From JBHICC01 sp046759385 (lineage in GTDB: Bacteria; Pseudomonadota; Gammaproteobacteria; Acidiferrobacterales; SPGG2), in NCBI GenBank assembly GCA_046759385.1, contig JBHICC010000056.1, positions 1-14,319 on the forward strand: DNA of 14,319 nucleotides, in the 5' to 3' direction. Both the position numbers and the translations under genes were made by a program. Of the stretch, positions 7,434-14,319 are shown piece by piece. The notes below the pieces were generated by a model. The model was not told the origin of the DNA and ran no database searches. It saw only the letters and a list, made by a program, of their open reading frames with translations. Each line of letters begins with the position of its first letter. The stretch's first letter is position 1.

Positions 7434-8426
7434 ATGAAGGCCGTAGAGCTCCGATCGTTCGGTGTCCCGCATGAAGTTTGCGGATGCGTGGAAGTCGGGG
7501 ATGTCGGTGCTCCAGGCGATAAACAGATCGTTGTCGATATCGAAGCGTCGCCAATAAATCCGGCAGACCTTCTGATCATTCGAGGGAAGTATCCGGGGCC
7601 GTCGGAGCTACCGGCGAGACTCGGCATCGAAGGCACGGGCCGTGTCGTTGCCGTCGGGAAACGCGTGAAAGATCTCAAAGTTGGCGACCGTGTAATTAGC
7701 CTTGGACGCACGAACTGGGCACAACAGATCAAGCTAGAAGCCGAGCTTGCGATCCAGGTGCCGAGTGACGTCGATGTGTTGCAGGTGGCCATGCTGAAGG
7801 CGAATCCGGCGACAGCCTATTTGATGCTGCGAGATTTCGTCGACCTCAAGCGAGGCGATTGGGTGATCCAGAATGCTGCTAACTCGGCGGTCGGCCGCAA
7901 CCTTATTCGCCTCGCTAAGGCGCGCGGCCTTCACACCGTGAATCTGGTACGACGCGAGTCTTTGATTGAGCGATTAAGGGAAGTTGGTGCCGACGTGGTT
8001 CTTGTTGATGGCCCTGAGATTTGCGAGCGTGTGAAGACAGAGACCGGTGGTGCTCAGGTGAAACTCGGCTTCGACGCAATCGGTGGGGAGGCCACGATGC
8101 GTATGGCCGACTGCCTCGATGACGGCGGCACGGTTGTGAACTACGGATTCTTATGCGGCCAGCCGTGCATGCTTACGCCCGACCAAGCGATTCTCCATGG
8201 CATCACTTTAACTGGCTTCTGGCTCGTTAAGTCGATAAGAGAGATGTCCCAGGGCGGTATCCAGATCTTGTACGAGGAACTGTGTGAACGCATCGCCGAC
8301 GGTACGTTTTATGTTCCCATAGAGGCCACGTATGGGTTGGACCGCACAGGGGACGCGCTGGCACATGCAGAACGCGAAGGGCGCTATGGTAAGGTGCTCT
8401 TTACACCAAACGGCTCTATAACTTGA
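7434..8426 (+). CDS. Zinc-independent MDR oxidoreductase (enoyl reductase/quinone reductase-like)
   Basis: A 330-residue medium-chain dehydrogenase/reductase. The N-terminal GroES-like domain carries SPINPADLLIIRGKYP (39-54), the motif typical of MECR/Etr1-type trans-2-enoyl reductases, with Tyr53 at the conserved catalytic Tyr position, and LGIEGTGRVVAVG (63-75) in place of the zinc-binding GHE motif. The ligands for catalytic and structural zinc are absent. The nucleotide-binding fold begins at VIQNAANSAVGRNLIRLAKARG (about 144-165), and basic residues in NLVRR (170-174) suggest NADPH. Start: ATG at 7434 gives the usual family N terminus; an in-frame TTG at 7416 is less likely. The stop is 34 bases downstream of the previous gene's start gap, and no promoter separates the two. 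The substrate, an enoyl thioester, enone or quinone, is unknown. Confidence 0.82.
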   Translation: MKAVELRSFGVPHEVCGCVEVGDVGAPGDKQIVVDIEASPINPADLLIIRGKYPGPSELPARLGIEGTGRVVAVGKRVKDLKVGDRVISLGRTNWAQQIKLEAELAIQVPSDVDVLQVAMLKANPATAYLMLRDFVDLKRGDWVIQNAANSAVGRNLIRLAKARGLHTVNLVRRESLIERLREVGADVVLVDGPEICERVKTETGGAQVKLGFDAIGGEATMRMADCLDDGGTVVNYGFLCGQPCMLTPDQAILHGITLTGFWLVKSIREMSQGGIQILYEELCERIADGTFYVPIEATYGLDRTGDALAHAEREGRYGKVLFTPNGSIT

Positions 8427-8517
8427 CACCTGTAGAGATCGCCATCGGCACGCACCCGTTTCACACTCGGATCGTGCTACGCTATCGGGTCTCTCCGTAT
8501 GCACGTCTTTCAGGGGT

Positions 8518-9618
8518 ATGCAGAGAAAAGTGACAACCGAGCCATTGGGTCGCGATTCTCGTGGACCCGGGAAGCCGGTCGGGCTTGAAAGCGCGGCAAG
8601 GTTGGCTGAAGCGGAATCGGGCGATCCCGTTGAGGCTATAGAGAAGGCCTTCAAGCGAAGAGACAGCCGGGCGCTGAAGCATTATCAGCGGCGACTGAAC
8701 CTCACGGTGTTCTCGGTCGCGCTGGGCCCCGTTGCGGTCTTGCTGCTCGCAACCCAGGTGCTTGTTTATCCCGAGGGCGGGGTTATCGGCAGTACCCTTA
8801 TAGCGATCGAGCTGGCTGTGTTGACGTTGGTCTTGGCTGTGGGATTTCTGCAAATGGGGCGGTCTCATCGGCTATGGATCCGGGAGCGTTTACGCGCGGA
8901 AGTATTGAGGCGCGAAGAATTTCTCCTGCGCGCACGTGTCGGCCCGTATCTAGGTACGCAAGCGACTGCGCTTGGCGAAAGAGTGAGCGAGAGACTGGTA
9001 ACGATTGACAGCGAAGTCAATGACCCCGTTGCGCTACTGCGTTTGCAAGATGAAGGAGAGAACTGGCGTGATGCACTCGAGGACGCTAAACATAATAACA
9101 CATTGGGGATCACGCCTGATTTCGCCGACAATCTACAAGCGTATCTGACTCAGCGGACTAAACGCCAGCGAGAATGGTTCTCGGAGAATAGCAGCGCGCT
9201 TGGCAAGCACGCCCGGTTCTACGAGAACGGTGCGCGGTTAGTTGTCGTGCTCGCACTAATCATCGCCGCGTTGCACCTCGGTTGGCTTAATGCGGATCAC
9301 GATGGCGGATTTATGCATACCTTGCTAATCGTCATCGCTATCGTAGCCCCGGCAATCGGCTCCGCGTTCGTGGGGTTACAGTCGGTTTCCGGCAGTCAGC
9401 GCCTGAGTCGTTCGCACGCATTTCACGCCCATGCGCTGGAACGACTTGAGAAGATCTTTAGACGCATTCAGTTAAAGCTCGAGCAATCGGGCGCGGCGGA
9501 CGACGATCTGCAGTTCCAGTTCCAACGCGCGGTGCTCGGGACAGAAGAACTGCTTTCCAGCGAGCTTTACCTTTGGTGGCTGATCATGCACACCGAGGCA
9601 CCCAGGGCCAGTGCGTAG
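8518..9618 (+). CDS. Four-TM protein resembling tandem SLATT membrane effector domains
   Basis: A 366-residue membrane protein with two pairs of predicted membrane segments: about 62-84 and 90-112, then 239-258 and 266-290. After the first pair comes WIRERLRAEVLRREEFLL...GPY (120-144), resembling the SLATT_3-type core (R-x-x-AE-x-x-R...PY). The second unit begins with YLTQRTKRQREWF (209-221), like the R-x-x-Q-x-W-F/Y start of SLATT_1/DUF4231 domains, and ends with ELLSSELYLWW (344-354), like their terminal E...W helix. SLATT proteins are 2TM modules proposed to form pores in nucleotide-sensing conflict systems; the assignment here is by motif memory. A predicted soluble N terminus (1-58) is unrecognised. 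The ATG has AGGGG only one base upstream (8512-8516), so the start is uncertain. The 91-base gap before it may separate it from the metabolic operon; TTGACA at 8423-8428 lacks a good -10. The Amt-kinase gene follows 66 bases later. Confidence 0.6.
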   Translation: MQRKVTTEPLGRDSRGPGKPVGLESAARLAEAESGDPVEAIEKAFKRRDSRALKHYQRRLNLTVFSVALGPVAVLLLATQVLVYPEGGVIGSTLIAIELAVLTLVLAVGFLQMGRSHRLWIRERLRAEVLRREEFLLRARVGPYLGTQATALGERVSERLVTIDSEVNDPVALLRLQDEGENWRDALEDAKHNNTLGITPDFADNLQAYLTQRTKRQREWFSENSSALGKHARFYENGARLVVVLALIIAALHLGWLNADHDGGFMHTLLIVIAIVAPAIGSAFVGLQSVSGSQRLSRSHAFHAHALERLEKIFRRIQLKLEQSGAADDDLQFQFQRAVLGTEELLSSELYLWWLIMHTEAPRASA

Positions 9619-9684
9619 CCTCGGGCGCGGTCTGCGTTTGCGGGAAGCAGAAGGTTAGAGGATTCGGGGAGGAGGCTGTCAGTA

Positions 9685-12600
9685 ATGACAGAACCGCAAC
9701 AGTTCCTAGACGTTGCTTGGCTCTTGTTGTGCGCAGCCCTCGTGATGCTGATGCAGGCGGGCTTCTCGTGCCTTGAAAGCGGCCTCGTACGTACCAAGAA
9801 CAGTATCAACGTCGCCGCAAAGAACTTCGCCGATTTCTGTGTCTCTTCTGCGGTATTCTGGCTTTTCGGATTCGCCCTGATGTTCGGCGTGACGTCCGGC
9901 GGGTTATTCGGCACCTCAGGTTTCTTCTTCGGCGATACAACGAACCCTTGGTTGATGGCGTTTTTTATTTTTCAGCTGGGATTCTGCGGCACGGCAACAA
10001 CAATCGTGTCAGGCGCCGTGGCCGAGCGGATGCGGTTCGCCGGCTACCTCATAATTGCAACTATTCTTTCCGCGCTGATTTACCCGATCGTCGGGCATTG
10101 GGTATGGGGAAGCGCGAGCGGCGTAGAGCCGGGTGGGTGGCTAGAACAAAGGGGATTTATCGATTTTGCCGGTTGCACGGTGGTGCATTCGGTGGGCGGA
10201 TGGATCTCACTGGCAGCGATCATCATTATCGGTCCACGCATCGGCCGTTTTGGCAAAGGCAGTATACCGATTCGCGGGCACGATCTACCGGTGGTGACCC
10301 TGGGGGTATTCTTATTATGGTTCGGTTGGTTTGGGTTCAATGGCGGCAGCACGCTTGGGCTCACGCCAGACGTGCCGACCGTTATCGTAAACACAACCAT
10401 CTCTGGCGCTTTCGGCGGCCTCATAGCCATGGTGCTGGCGTGGCGACTAGGAGGTCGACCCGATGTCACGATGATCATGAACGGCTCTCTGGCGGGACTT
10501 GTCGGCATCACAGCCTCCGCCAACATCATGACACCCGTAGCAGCGGCAAGTATTGGTTCCATTGCCGCTGTGGTCATGTACGGTGTAACGATGTTATTGG
10601 AGAAGTTGGAGATCGACGATGTCGTCGGCGCGGTCCCGGTGCATCTCGGTGCTGGGGTTTGGGGGACACTAGCAGTGGCAATTTTCGGTGATCCCGCGAT
10701 ATGGGGTAGCGGATTGGGGCGCTGGGATCAGTTCGTTATCCAGGTTACTGGCGTGGGCGCCGGCTTTGCCTGGGCATTCGGCGTGGGCTTTGCTCTATTG
10801 TGGCTGATCAACCGCTGGTACCCGCTACGAATTGGTCCCGACGGTGAACGAGTGGGCCTGAACGTCGCCGAACATGGCTCCAGCACCGAGATCCTTGACC
10901 TCCTCAACGAGATGGACGATCAACGTCGAACCACTGACTTTTCGCAGCCGGTTAGTGTCGAACCGCACACGGAGATCGGTCAAATCGCTCAACAGTACAA
11001 TCGTGTGCTTGCAGGCATCAACGCCGAGCAGAAGCGGCGTGAAGCCGTAACCGAAGCTCTAAAGGAGCAAAGTGCGTCGCTTCAGTTGCTGCGAAAAATT
11101 GCTGCTGCCGCCAATGAGGCGGGAACCATCGAGGGGGCTATGCGCACTTGTCTGGAGGATATCTGCGCGTTTGGGGGATGGCCTGTGGGGCACGCTTACA
11201 TGGTTGCCGAGGATGACAGCGGGGAACTGGTGTCGACGGGAATCTGGCATCTCGATGATCCAGAACGGTTCAACGCCTTCCGTGAAATCACCGATGAACA
11301 TCGCCTCGGACCGGGACCCGGGCTAGCTGGCCGCACCTTGGCTACTGGAAAGCCAACATGGATCGCGGATGTCACGCAGGATCCAAGCTTTCGCCGAGCA
11401 AAACCGGCGAAGGATATCGGCGTCAAGGCCGGGTTCGCGTTTCCGGTGCTGGTCGGAGAGGATGTTGTCGCCGTGCTTGAGTTTTTTGCCACCGAAGTGG
11501 TGGAACCCGACGAGGCGGTGCTTGAGATCATGGCGTCCGTCGGTACCCAGCTTGGTCGTGTGGTAGAGCGTGGGCGGTCTGAAGCGGCACGCTTTAAGAC
11601 GGTGCTCGATCACATCCCGGCAATGGTGTATCTCAGGGATCTTGACGGCCGGTTCGCCCTTATTAACCGCAAATATGAGGAAATCCACGGAGTGACGAAT
11701 GATGGCGTGCGCGGAAAGAAGCTCCAGGAAGTTTTTCGCAAAGACGAGGCCGAGGAGTACGCCGAACTCGACGCTGAGGTCATCCGAAAGGGTCAAATTC
11801 TACAGCGCGAGGAAACAATCGCCCTGCGTGGAAAAACGGGAAACCGCTCGTTCGCGGTCGTGAAGTTTCCAGTCTTCGATCTTGCCGGGGAAATAGTCGC
11901 ACTTGGCGGCATTGACATCGACATCACCGACCGCAAGCAGCACGAGGCGGAGCTGGCTGGTATGGTCCGGAAAGTCGAGACGGCGCGCGACCAGGCGATG
12001 CAGGCAACCCAAGCCAAAAGCCAGTTTCTTGCGAACATGAGTCATGAATTGCGCACGCCGATGAACGCGATCATTGGTTTTACCCGACTCGTCATGCGGC
12101 GTGGGAAGGATGTCTTGCCCAAAAAACAGAATGAAAACCTGGAAAAAATCCTGGTCAGCGCCGACCACCTGCTGTCATTGATCAACGATATCCTGGACAT
12201 ATCAAAGATCGAGGCTGGGCAGATCGAGGTTCACCCAGTCGAGTTATCGTTGGAGCCACTGGTGGATCTGTGTTTGCGCACCGTCGAACCGCTGATCAAG
12301 AGTAAGCGGGTACGACTGGTAAAAGAAGTCGAGGCTACCTTACCGGTGCTGTTTACTGATGAAGATAAGCTCAGACAGATCCTGCTCAACCTTTTGAGCA
12401 ACGCCGTGAAGTTTACCGAGAAGGGGACGATCACCGTGACCGGTAACTGTGACCACGGAGCGATCGCCATTGCTGTAAGCGATACCGGAATCGGTATTCC
12501 CAAGGATGCGTTGGACAAGATCTTCGATGAGTTTCACCAAGTGGATAGCAGCAGCACTCGGGAGTATGCCGGTACAGGTCTTGGGCTTGCGATCACGCGA

Positions 12601-12705
12601 CATCTTGCCCATGTCCTTGGCGGCGATATTACCGTACAAAGCAGCGTTCAGGTCGGCTCGACTTTTACCGTGACGATCCCCCAACGCTATGTCGCCGCCG
12701 CTTAG
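9685..12705 (+). CDS. Ammonium transporter-sensor histidine kinase fusion (Amt-HAMP-like-GAF-PAS-HisKA-HATPase)
   Basis: A 1006-residue inner-membrane protein. Residues 5-380 are a complete Amt/Mep/Rh domain of about 11 membrane segments retaining, by alignment to E. coli AmtB, Asp160 and His168 (DFAGCTVVH), His320 as the second twin histidine (VHLGAGVWGTL), Phe100 and Phe218 of the Phe gate, and Trp141, Trp215 and Ser222 of the ammonium binding site. A HAMP-like linker (about 400-447, TEIGQIAQQYN) leads to GAF (about 465-628), PAS (635-750), a short coiled coil, HisKA with His787 (MSHELRTP) and HATPase_c with Asn906 (N box), DTGIGIP (933-939) and GTGLGLAI (963-970). It should autophosphorylate at His787; with no receiver in the chain, the adjacent receiver genes are likely partners. 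Amt-kinase fusions such as Kuenenia Amt5 are reported ammonium sensors. GGAGGAGG (9668-9675) precedes the ATG by 9 bases. Confidence 0.93.
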   Translation: MTEPQQFLDVAWLLLCAALVMLMQAGFSCLESGLVRTKNSINVAAKNFADFCVSSAVFWLFGFALMFGVTSGGLFGTSGFFFGDTTNPWLMAFFIFQLGFCGTATTIVSGAVAERMRFAGYLIIATILSALIYPIVGHWVWGSASGVEPGGWLEQRGFIDFAGCTVVHSVGGWISLAAIIIIGPRIGRFGKGSIPIRGHDLPVVTLGVFLLWFGWFGFNGGSTLGLTPDVPTVIVNTTISGAFGGLIAMVLAWRLGGRPDVTMIMNGSLAGLVGITASANIMTPVAAASIGSIAAVVMYGVTMLLEKLEIDDVVGAVPVHLGAGVWGTLAVAIFGDPAIWGSGLGRWDQFVIQVTGVGAGFAWAFGVGFALLWLINRWYPLRIGPDGERVGLNVAEHGSSTEILDLLNEMDDQRRTTDFSQPVSVEPHTEIGQIAQQYNRVLAGINAEQKRREAVTEALKEQSASLQLLRKIAAAANEAGTIEGAMRTCLEDICAFGGWPVGHAYMVAEDDSGELVSTGIWHLDDPERFNAFREITDEHRLGPGPGLAGRTLATGKPTWIADVTQDPSFRRAKPAKDIGVKAGFAFPVLVGEDVVAVLEFFATEVVEPDEAVLEIMASVGTQLGRVVERGRSEAARFKTVLDHIPAMVYLRDLDGRFALINRKYEEIHGVTNDGVRGKKLQEVFRKDEAEEYAELDAEVIRKGQILQREETIALRGKTGNRSFAVVKFPVFDLAGEIVALGGIDIDITDRKQHEAELAGMVRKVETARDQAMQATQAKSQFLANMSHELRTPMNAIIGFTRLVMRRGKDVLPKKQNENLEKILVSADHLLSLINDILDISKIEAGQIEVHPVELSLEPLVDLCLRTVEPLIKSKRVRLVKEVEATLPVLFTDEDKLRQILLNLLSNAVKFTEKGTITVTGNCDHGAIAIAVSDTGIGIPKDALDKIFDEFHQVDSSSTREYAGTGLGLAITRHLAHVLGGDITVQSSVQVGSTFTVTIPQRYVAAA

Positions 12706-12723
12706 GTCGAGCCCGGTTGAGCC

Positions 12724-13083
12724 ATGAAGAAAATCCTGATTGTCGAAGACGTAGAGCTCAATCGGGATCTGCTGGTGCAGCTGTTGGAGGATGATTACGA
12801 AATCGTTACTGCGGTTGACGGTGCCTCCGGTGTGGAGACGGCCGAGCGCGAACGGCCCGATCTGATCCTTATGGATCTTTCGCTACCGGTAATGGACGGC
12901 TGGGAGGCAACGCGCACGATCAAATCCAGCGAGGAACTCAAACATATCCCCATAATTGCGCTTACCGCGCATGCCATGCGCGGAGATGAAGAGAAGGCCC
13001 GCGCCAGCGGCTGTGATGATTATCTAAGCAAACCGCTCGATGAAGACTTGCTCTTCGAGAAACTGGAGCGCTTTCTCGGGTAG
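12724..13083 (+). CDS. Single-domain CheY-like response regulator
   Basis: A 119-residue stand-alone receiver domain with the acidic pair Glu8-Asp9, phosphoacceptor Asp51 (LILMDLSLPVMDG), Thr81 (LTAHA) and Lys103 (LSKPL). There is no output domain, so like DivK or CheY it would act through protein contacts or pass phosphate along a relay. It begins 18 bases after the Amt-kinase stop and ends 9 bases before the next gene, placing it in one transcript and making His787 of the kinase the natural phosphodonor. The ALTAHAM segment after beta-4 is typical of receivers that work with hybrid-type HisKA kinases. The ribosome binding site is weak, consistent with translation continuing from upstream. 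Confidence 0.92.
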   Translation: MKKILIVEDVELNRDLLVQLLEDDYEIVTAVDGASGVETAERERPDLILMDLSLPVMDGWEATRTIKSSEELKHIPIIALTAHAMRGDEEKARASGCDDYLSKPLDEDLLFEKLERFLG

Positions 13084-13092
13084 CGAACAGGC

Positions 13093-14319
13093 ATGACTGA
13101 GCGATCACGCATCCTCATTGTCGACGACGAGCCCTTCAACGTCGACTACCTAGAACAGGAACTAGAGCACCTCGGATACGAAACAGAGAGCGCATTCGAC
13201 GGGCAGGAGGCGCTGGAAAAGGTGGCAGCGAATCCGCCTGACCTCATTCTTCTTGACGTGATGATGCCGCGTATCGACGGCTTCACGGTCTGTCGGATGC
13301 TAAAGGATGATAAGAAAACGCGCCTTATCCCGATCGTTATCATGACGGCGCTACACGCGAGCGAGGATCGTATCAAAGGGATCGAAGCTGGCGCAGACGA
13401 TTTTCTGTCGAAGCCCGTTGATGATCGCGAGCTTAGAGCGCGCATACAAACAGCACTGCGGCTGAAGCGTACCGTAGATGACCAAATTGATGAGCTTCGC
13501 GAGGTCAGCGATCATCTCGCCAAGTTCGGCAAGCGTGAGCAGGATGTATCAGTGCTTGCTCTCGGGCTACGCGACACCCCTGGAGACGAGTCAGTCGCTG
13601 CCGACACAACGCTTTTCCTGATGCAACGCTACCTATCTACGTACAAAAGTCGAATCCGCGAGGCTGGCGGCGAGATCGGCGAGGTTCGTGAGGACGGCTT
13701 GCTAGCGATTTTTCACGGCGCCAACCCGAGAAAGCATCCAACAAAGGCGGTCGACACGGCGCTCGGCCTGGTCGCGGAAACGGAGACCCTCAACAAAGAC
13801 AACCGCGTGCAGCCACTCGCCATTAGCATCGGCATCAACTCCGGTCCAGCACTGGTCGGGTCAACACGCGTGGAATCGGAGCAAGGTAGTCACTGGTTGT
13901 TTACCGCGAGCGGCTCGGTTCCTGAGCAAGTCATCGGTTTGGTCGCAATAGCCAAGCGTAGTGATATCTTAGTTGGTCCAGGGACGGTCGAGCGTTTAGA
14001 ACGTCGTTATCGATTGCAACGCCTTGGTCGCAGACGACTAAAAGGCGTCGCCAAGCCAGTGGAGACATGCCGTGTCATAGGGCCACGCAAACATCGAGCT
14101 CAGGCTGCGGGCGAGAAAGGGGCCGCGGCGGACGCTCGCTTCGAAAGTGGGTTGCCTTTGCTTGATTCAGTGACGAGCCCAGTGGCTGAGGACGAGAGTC
14201 CAGGGCGCGGAATGCCGTGGCCGCAAGAGTACGGGAAACTGAAAGAGCACATTAAAGAAAACTGGGGCGTTGAAGACGATTTCTATTTGAGTCGGGTTTT
14301 GAGCGGAAAGTCGGGTGCA
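13093..14319 (+). CDS. Response regulator with degenerate class III cyclase-like domain (partial at window edge)
   Basis: An open frame of 409 codons that runs off the right edge. Residues 5-122 are a receiver: Asp11-Asp12, phosphoacceptor Asp55 (LILLDVMMPRIDG), Thr85 and Lys107 (LSKPV). A helical linker (about 125-150) leads to a domain with the class III cyclase layout at about 152-330: VSVLALGL at strand 1, GEVREDGLLAIFHG, the SIGINSGPALVG strand (246-256), and RLKGVAKPVETCRVIG at the end. Several catalytic residues are missing: the first metal Asp is Gly158, the G-D motif reads E-D (only Asp201 kept), the Lys position is Glu197, and the N-x-A-x-R pair is replaced within SVPEQVIGL (275-283). 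It is probably a non-catalytic cyclase homologue controlled by phosphorylation. Residues 331-409 are low-complexity and then a predicted helical region I do not recognise; the C terminus is unseen. Only 9 bases separate it from the preceding receiver. Confidence 0.82.
   Translation, partial: MTERSRILIVDDEPFNVDYLEQELEHLGYETESAFDGQEALEKVAANPPDLILLDVMMPRIDGFTVCRMLKDDKKTRLIPIVIMTALHASEDRIKGIEAGADDFLSKPVDDRELRARIQTALRLKRTVDDQIDELREVSDHLAKFGKREQDVSVLALGLRDTPGDESVAADTTLFLMQRYLSTYKSRIREAGGEIGEVREDGLLAIFHGANPRKHPTKAVDTALGLVAETETLNKDNRVQPLAISIGINSGPALVGSTRVESEQGSHWLFTASGSVPEQVIGLVAIAKRSDILVGPGTVERLERRYRLQRLGRRRLKGVAKPVETCRVIGPRKHRAQAAGEKGAAADARFESGLPLLDSVTSPVAEDESPGRGMPWPQEYGKLKEHIKENWGVEDDFYLSRVLSGKSGA

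Noticed and set aside
8423..8451. TTGACA overlapping the MDR stop as a sigma-70 -35 element for the SLATT-like gene
   Set aside because: No acceptable -10 hexamer occurs 16-18 bases downstream (CGGCAC at 8446-8451).
10080..10577. Long minus-strand open frame inside the Amt domain
   Set aside because: It lies wholly within a strongly conserved Amt coding region, its translation matches no family and is low-complexity; it is a shadow of the + strand gene.
8518..14319. A Pycsar-type anti-phage system (pyrimidine cyclase plus TM effector)
   Set aside because: The cyclase-like domain in this cluster lacks essential catalytic residues, is tied to a receiver, and the operon is centred on an Amt-kinase; the intact cyclase at 821-2692 is distant and on the other strand.

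Overview
The window looks like chromosomal DNA from a Gram-negative, probably proteobacterial, organism of moderately high GC content. The grounds are clear Shine-Dalgarno sites, a signal-peptide periplasmic protein, a GC-rich REP-like intergenic repeat, and families typical of Proteobacteria (OtnK-type kinase, cyclase-TolB-TPR protein, hybrid sensor proteins). I cannot name a genus. No rRNA, tRNA, CRISPR array, transposase or phage gene was recognised.

Left part (1-4183). A small secreted YHS-domain protein (+) converges on a membrane class III cyclase with TolB-like and TPR regions (-). Beyond it lies a stand-alone 3-oxo-tetronate kinase OtnK (-). Two copies of a 42-base direct repeat (48-89 and 2854-2895) lie either side of the YHS/cyclase pair. 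A C/G-rich REP-like hairpin repeat runs right up to the GTG start of otnK.

Middle part (4401-8426). Four + strand genes are packed closely: a cysteine/thiol dioxygenase-like cupin, a four-domain rhodanese that overlaps it by 4 bases, a SAM methyltransferase, and a zinc-free MDR oxidoreductase of the enoyl reductase/quinone reductase type. The first two point to oxidation and transfer of thiol sulfur. The roles of the last two within the cluster are inferred only from position.

Right part (8518-14319). Four further + strand genes look like one signalling operon: a four-TM protein resembling a tandem SLATT membrane effector; a 1006-residue fusion of a complete ammonium transporter to HAMP-like, GAF, PAS and histidine kinase modules; a single-domain CheY-like receiver; and a receiver fused to a cyclase-like domain that has lost most catalytic residues. 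The last gene runs off the window. This cluster is the best candidate for an undescribed system: ammonium sensing through an Amt module, phosphotransfer to two receivers, and a possible membrane pore or ion-flux output. The component families are known; their joint arrangement and the role of the SLATT-like protein are my inference.
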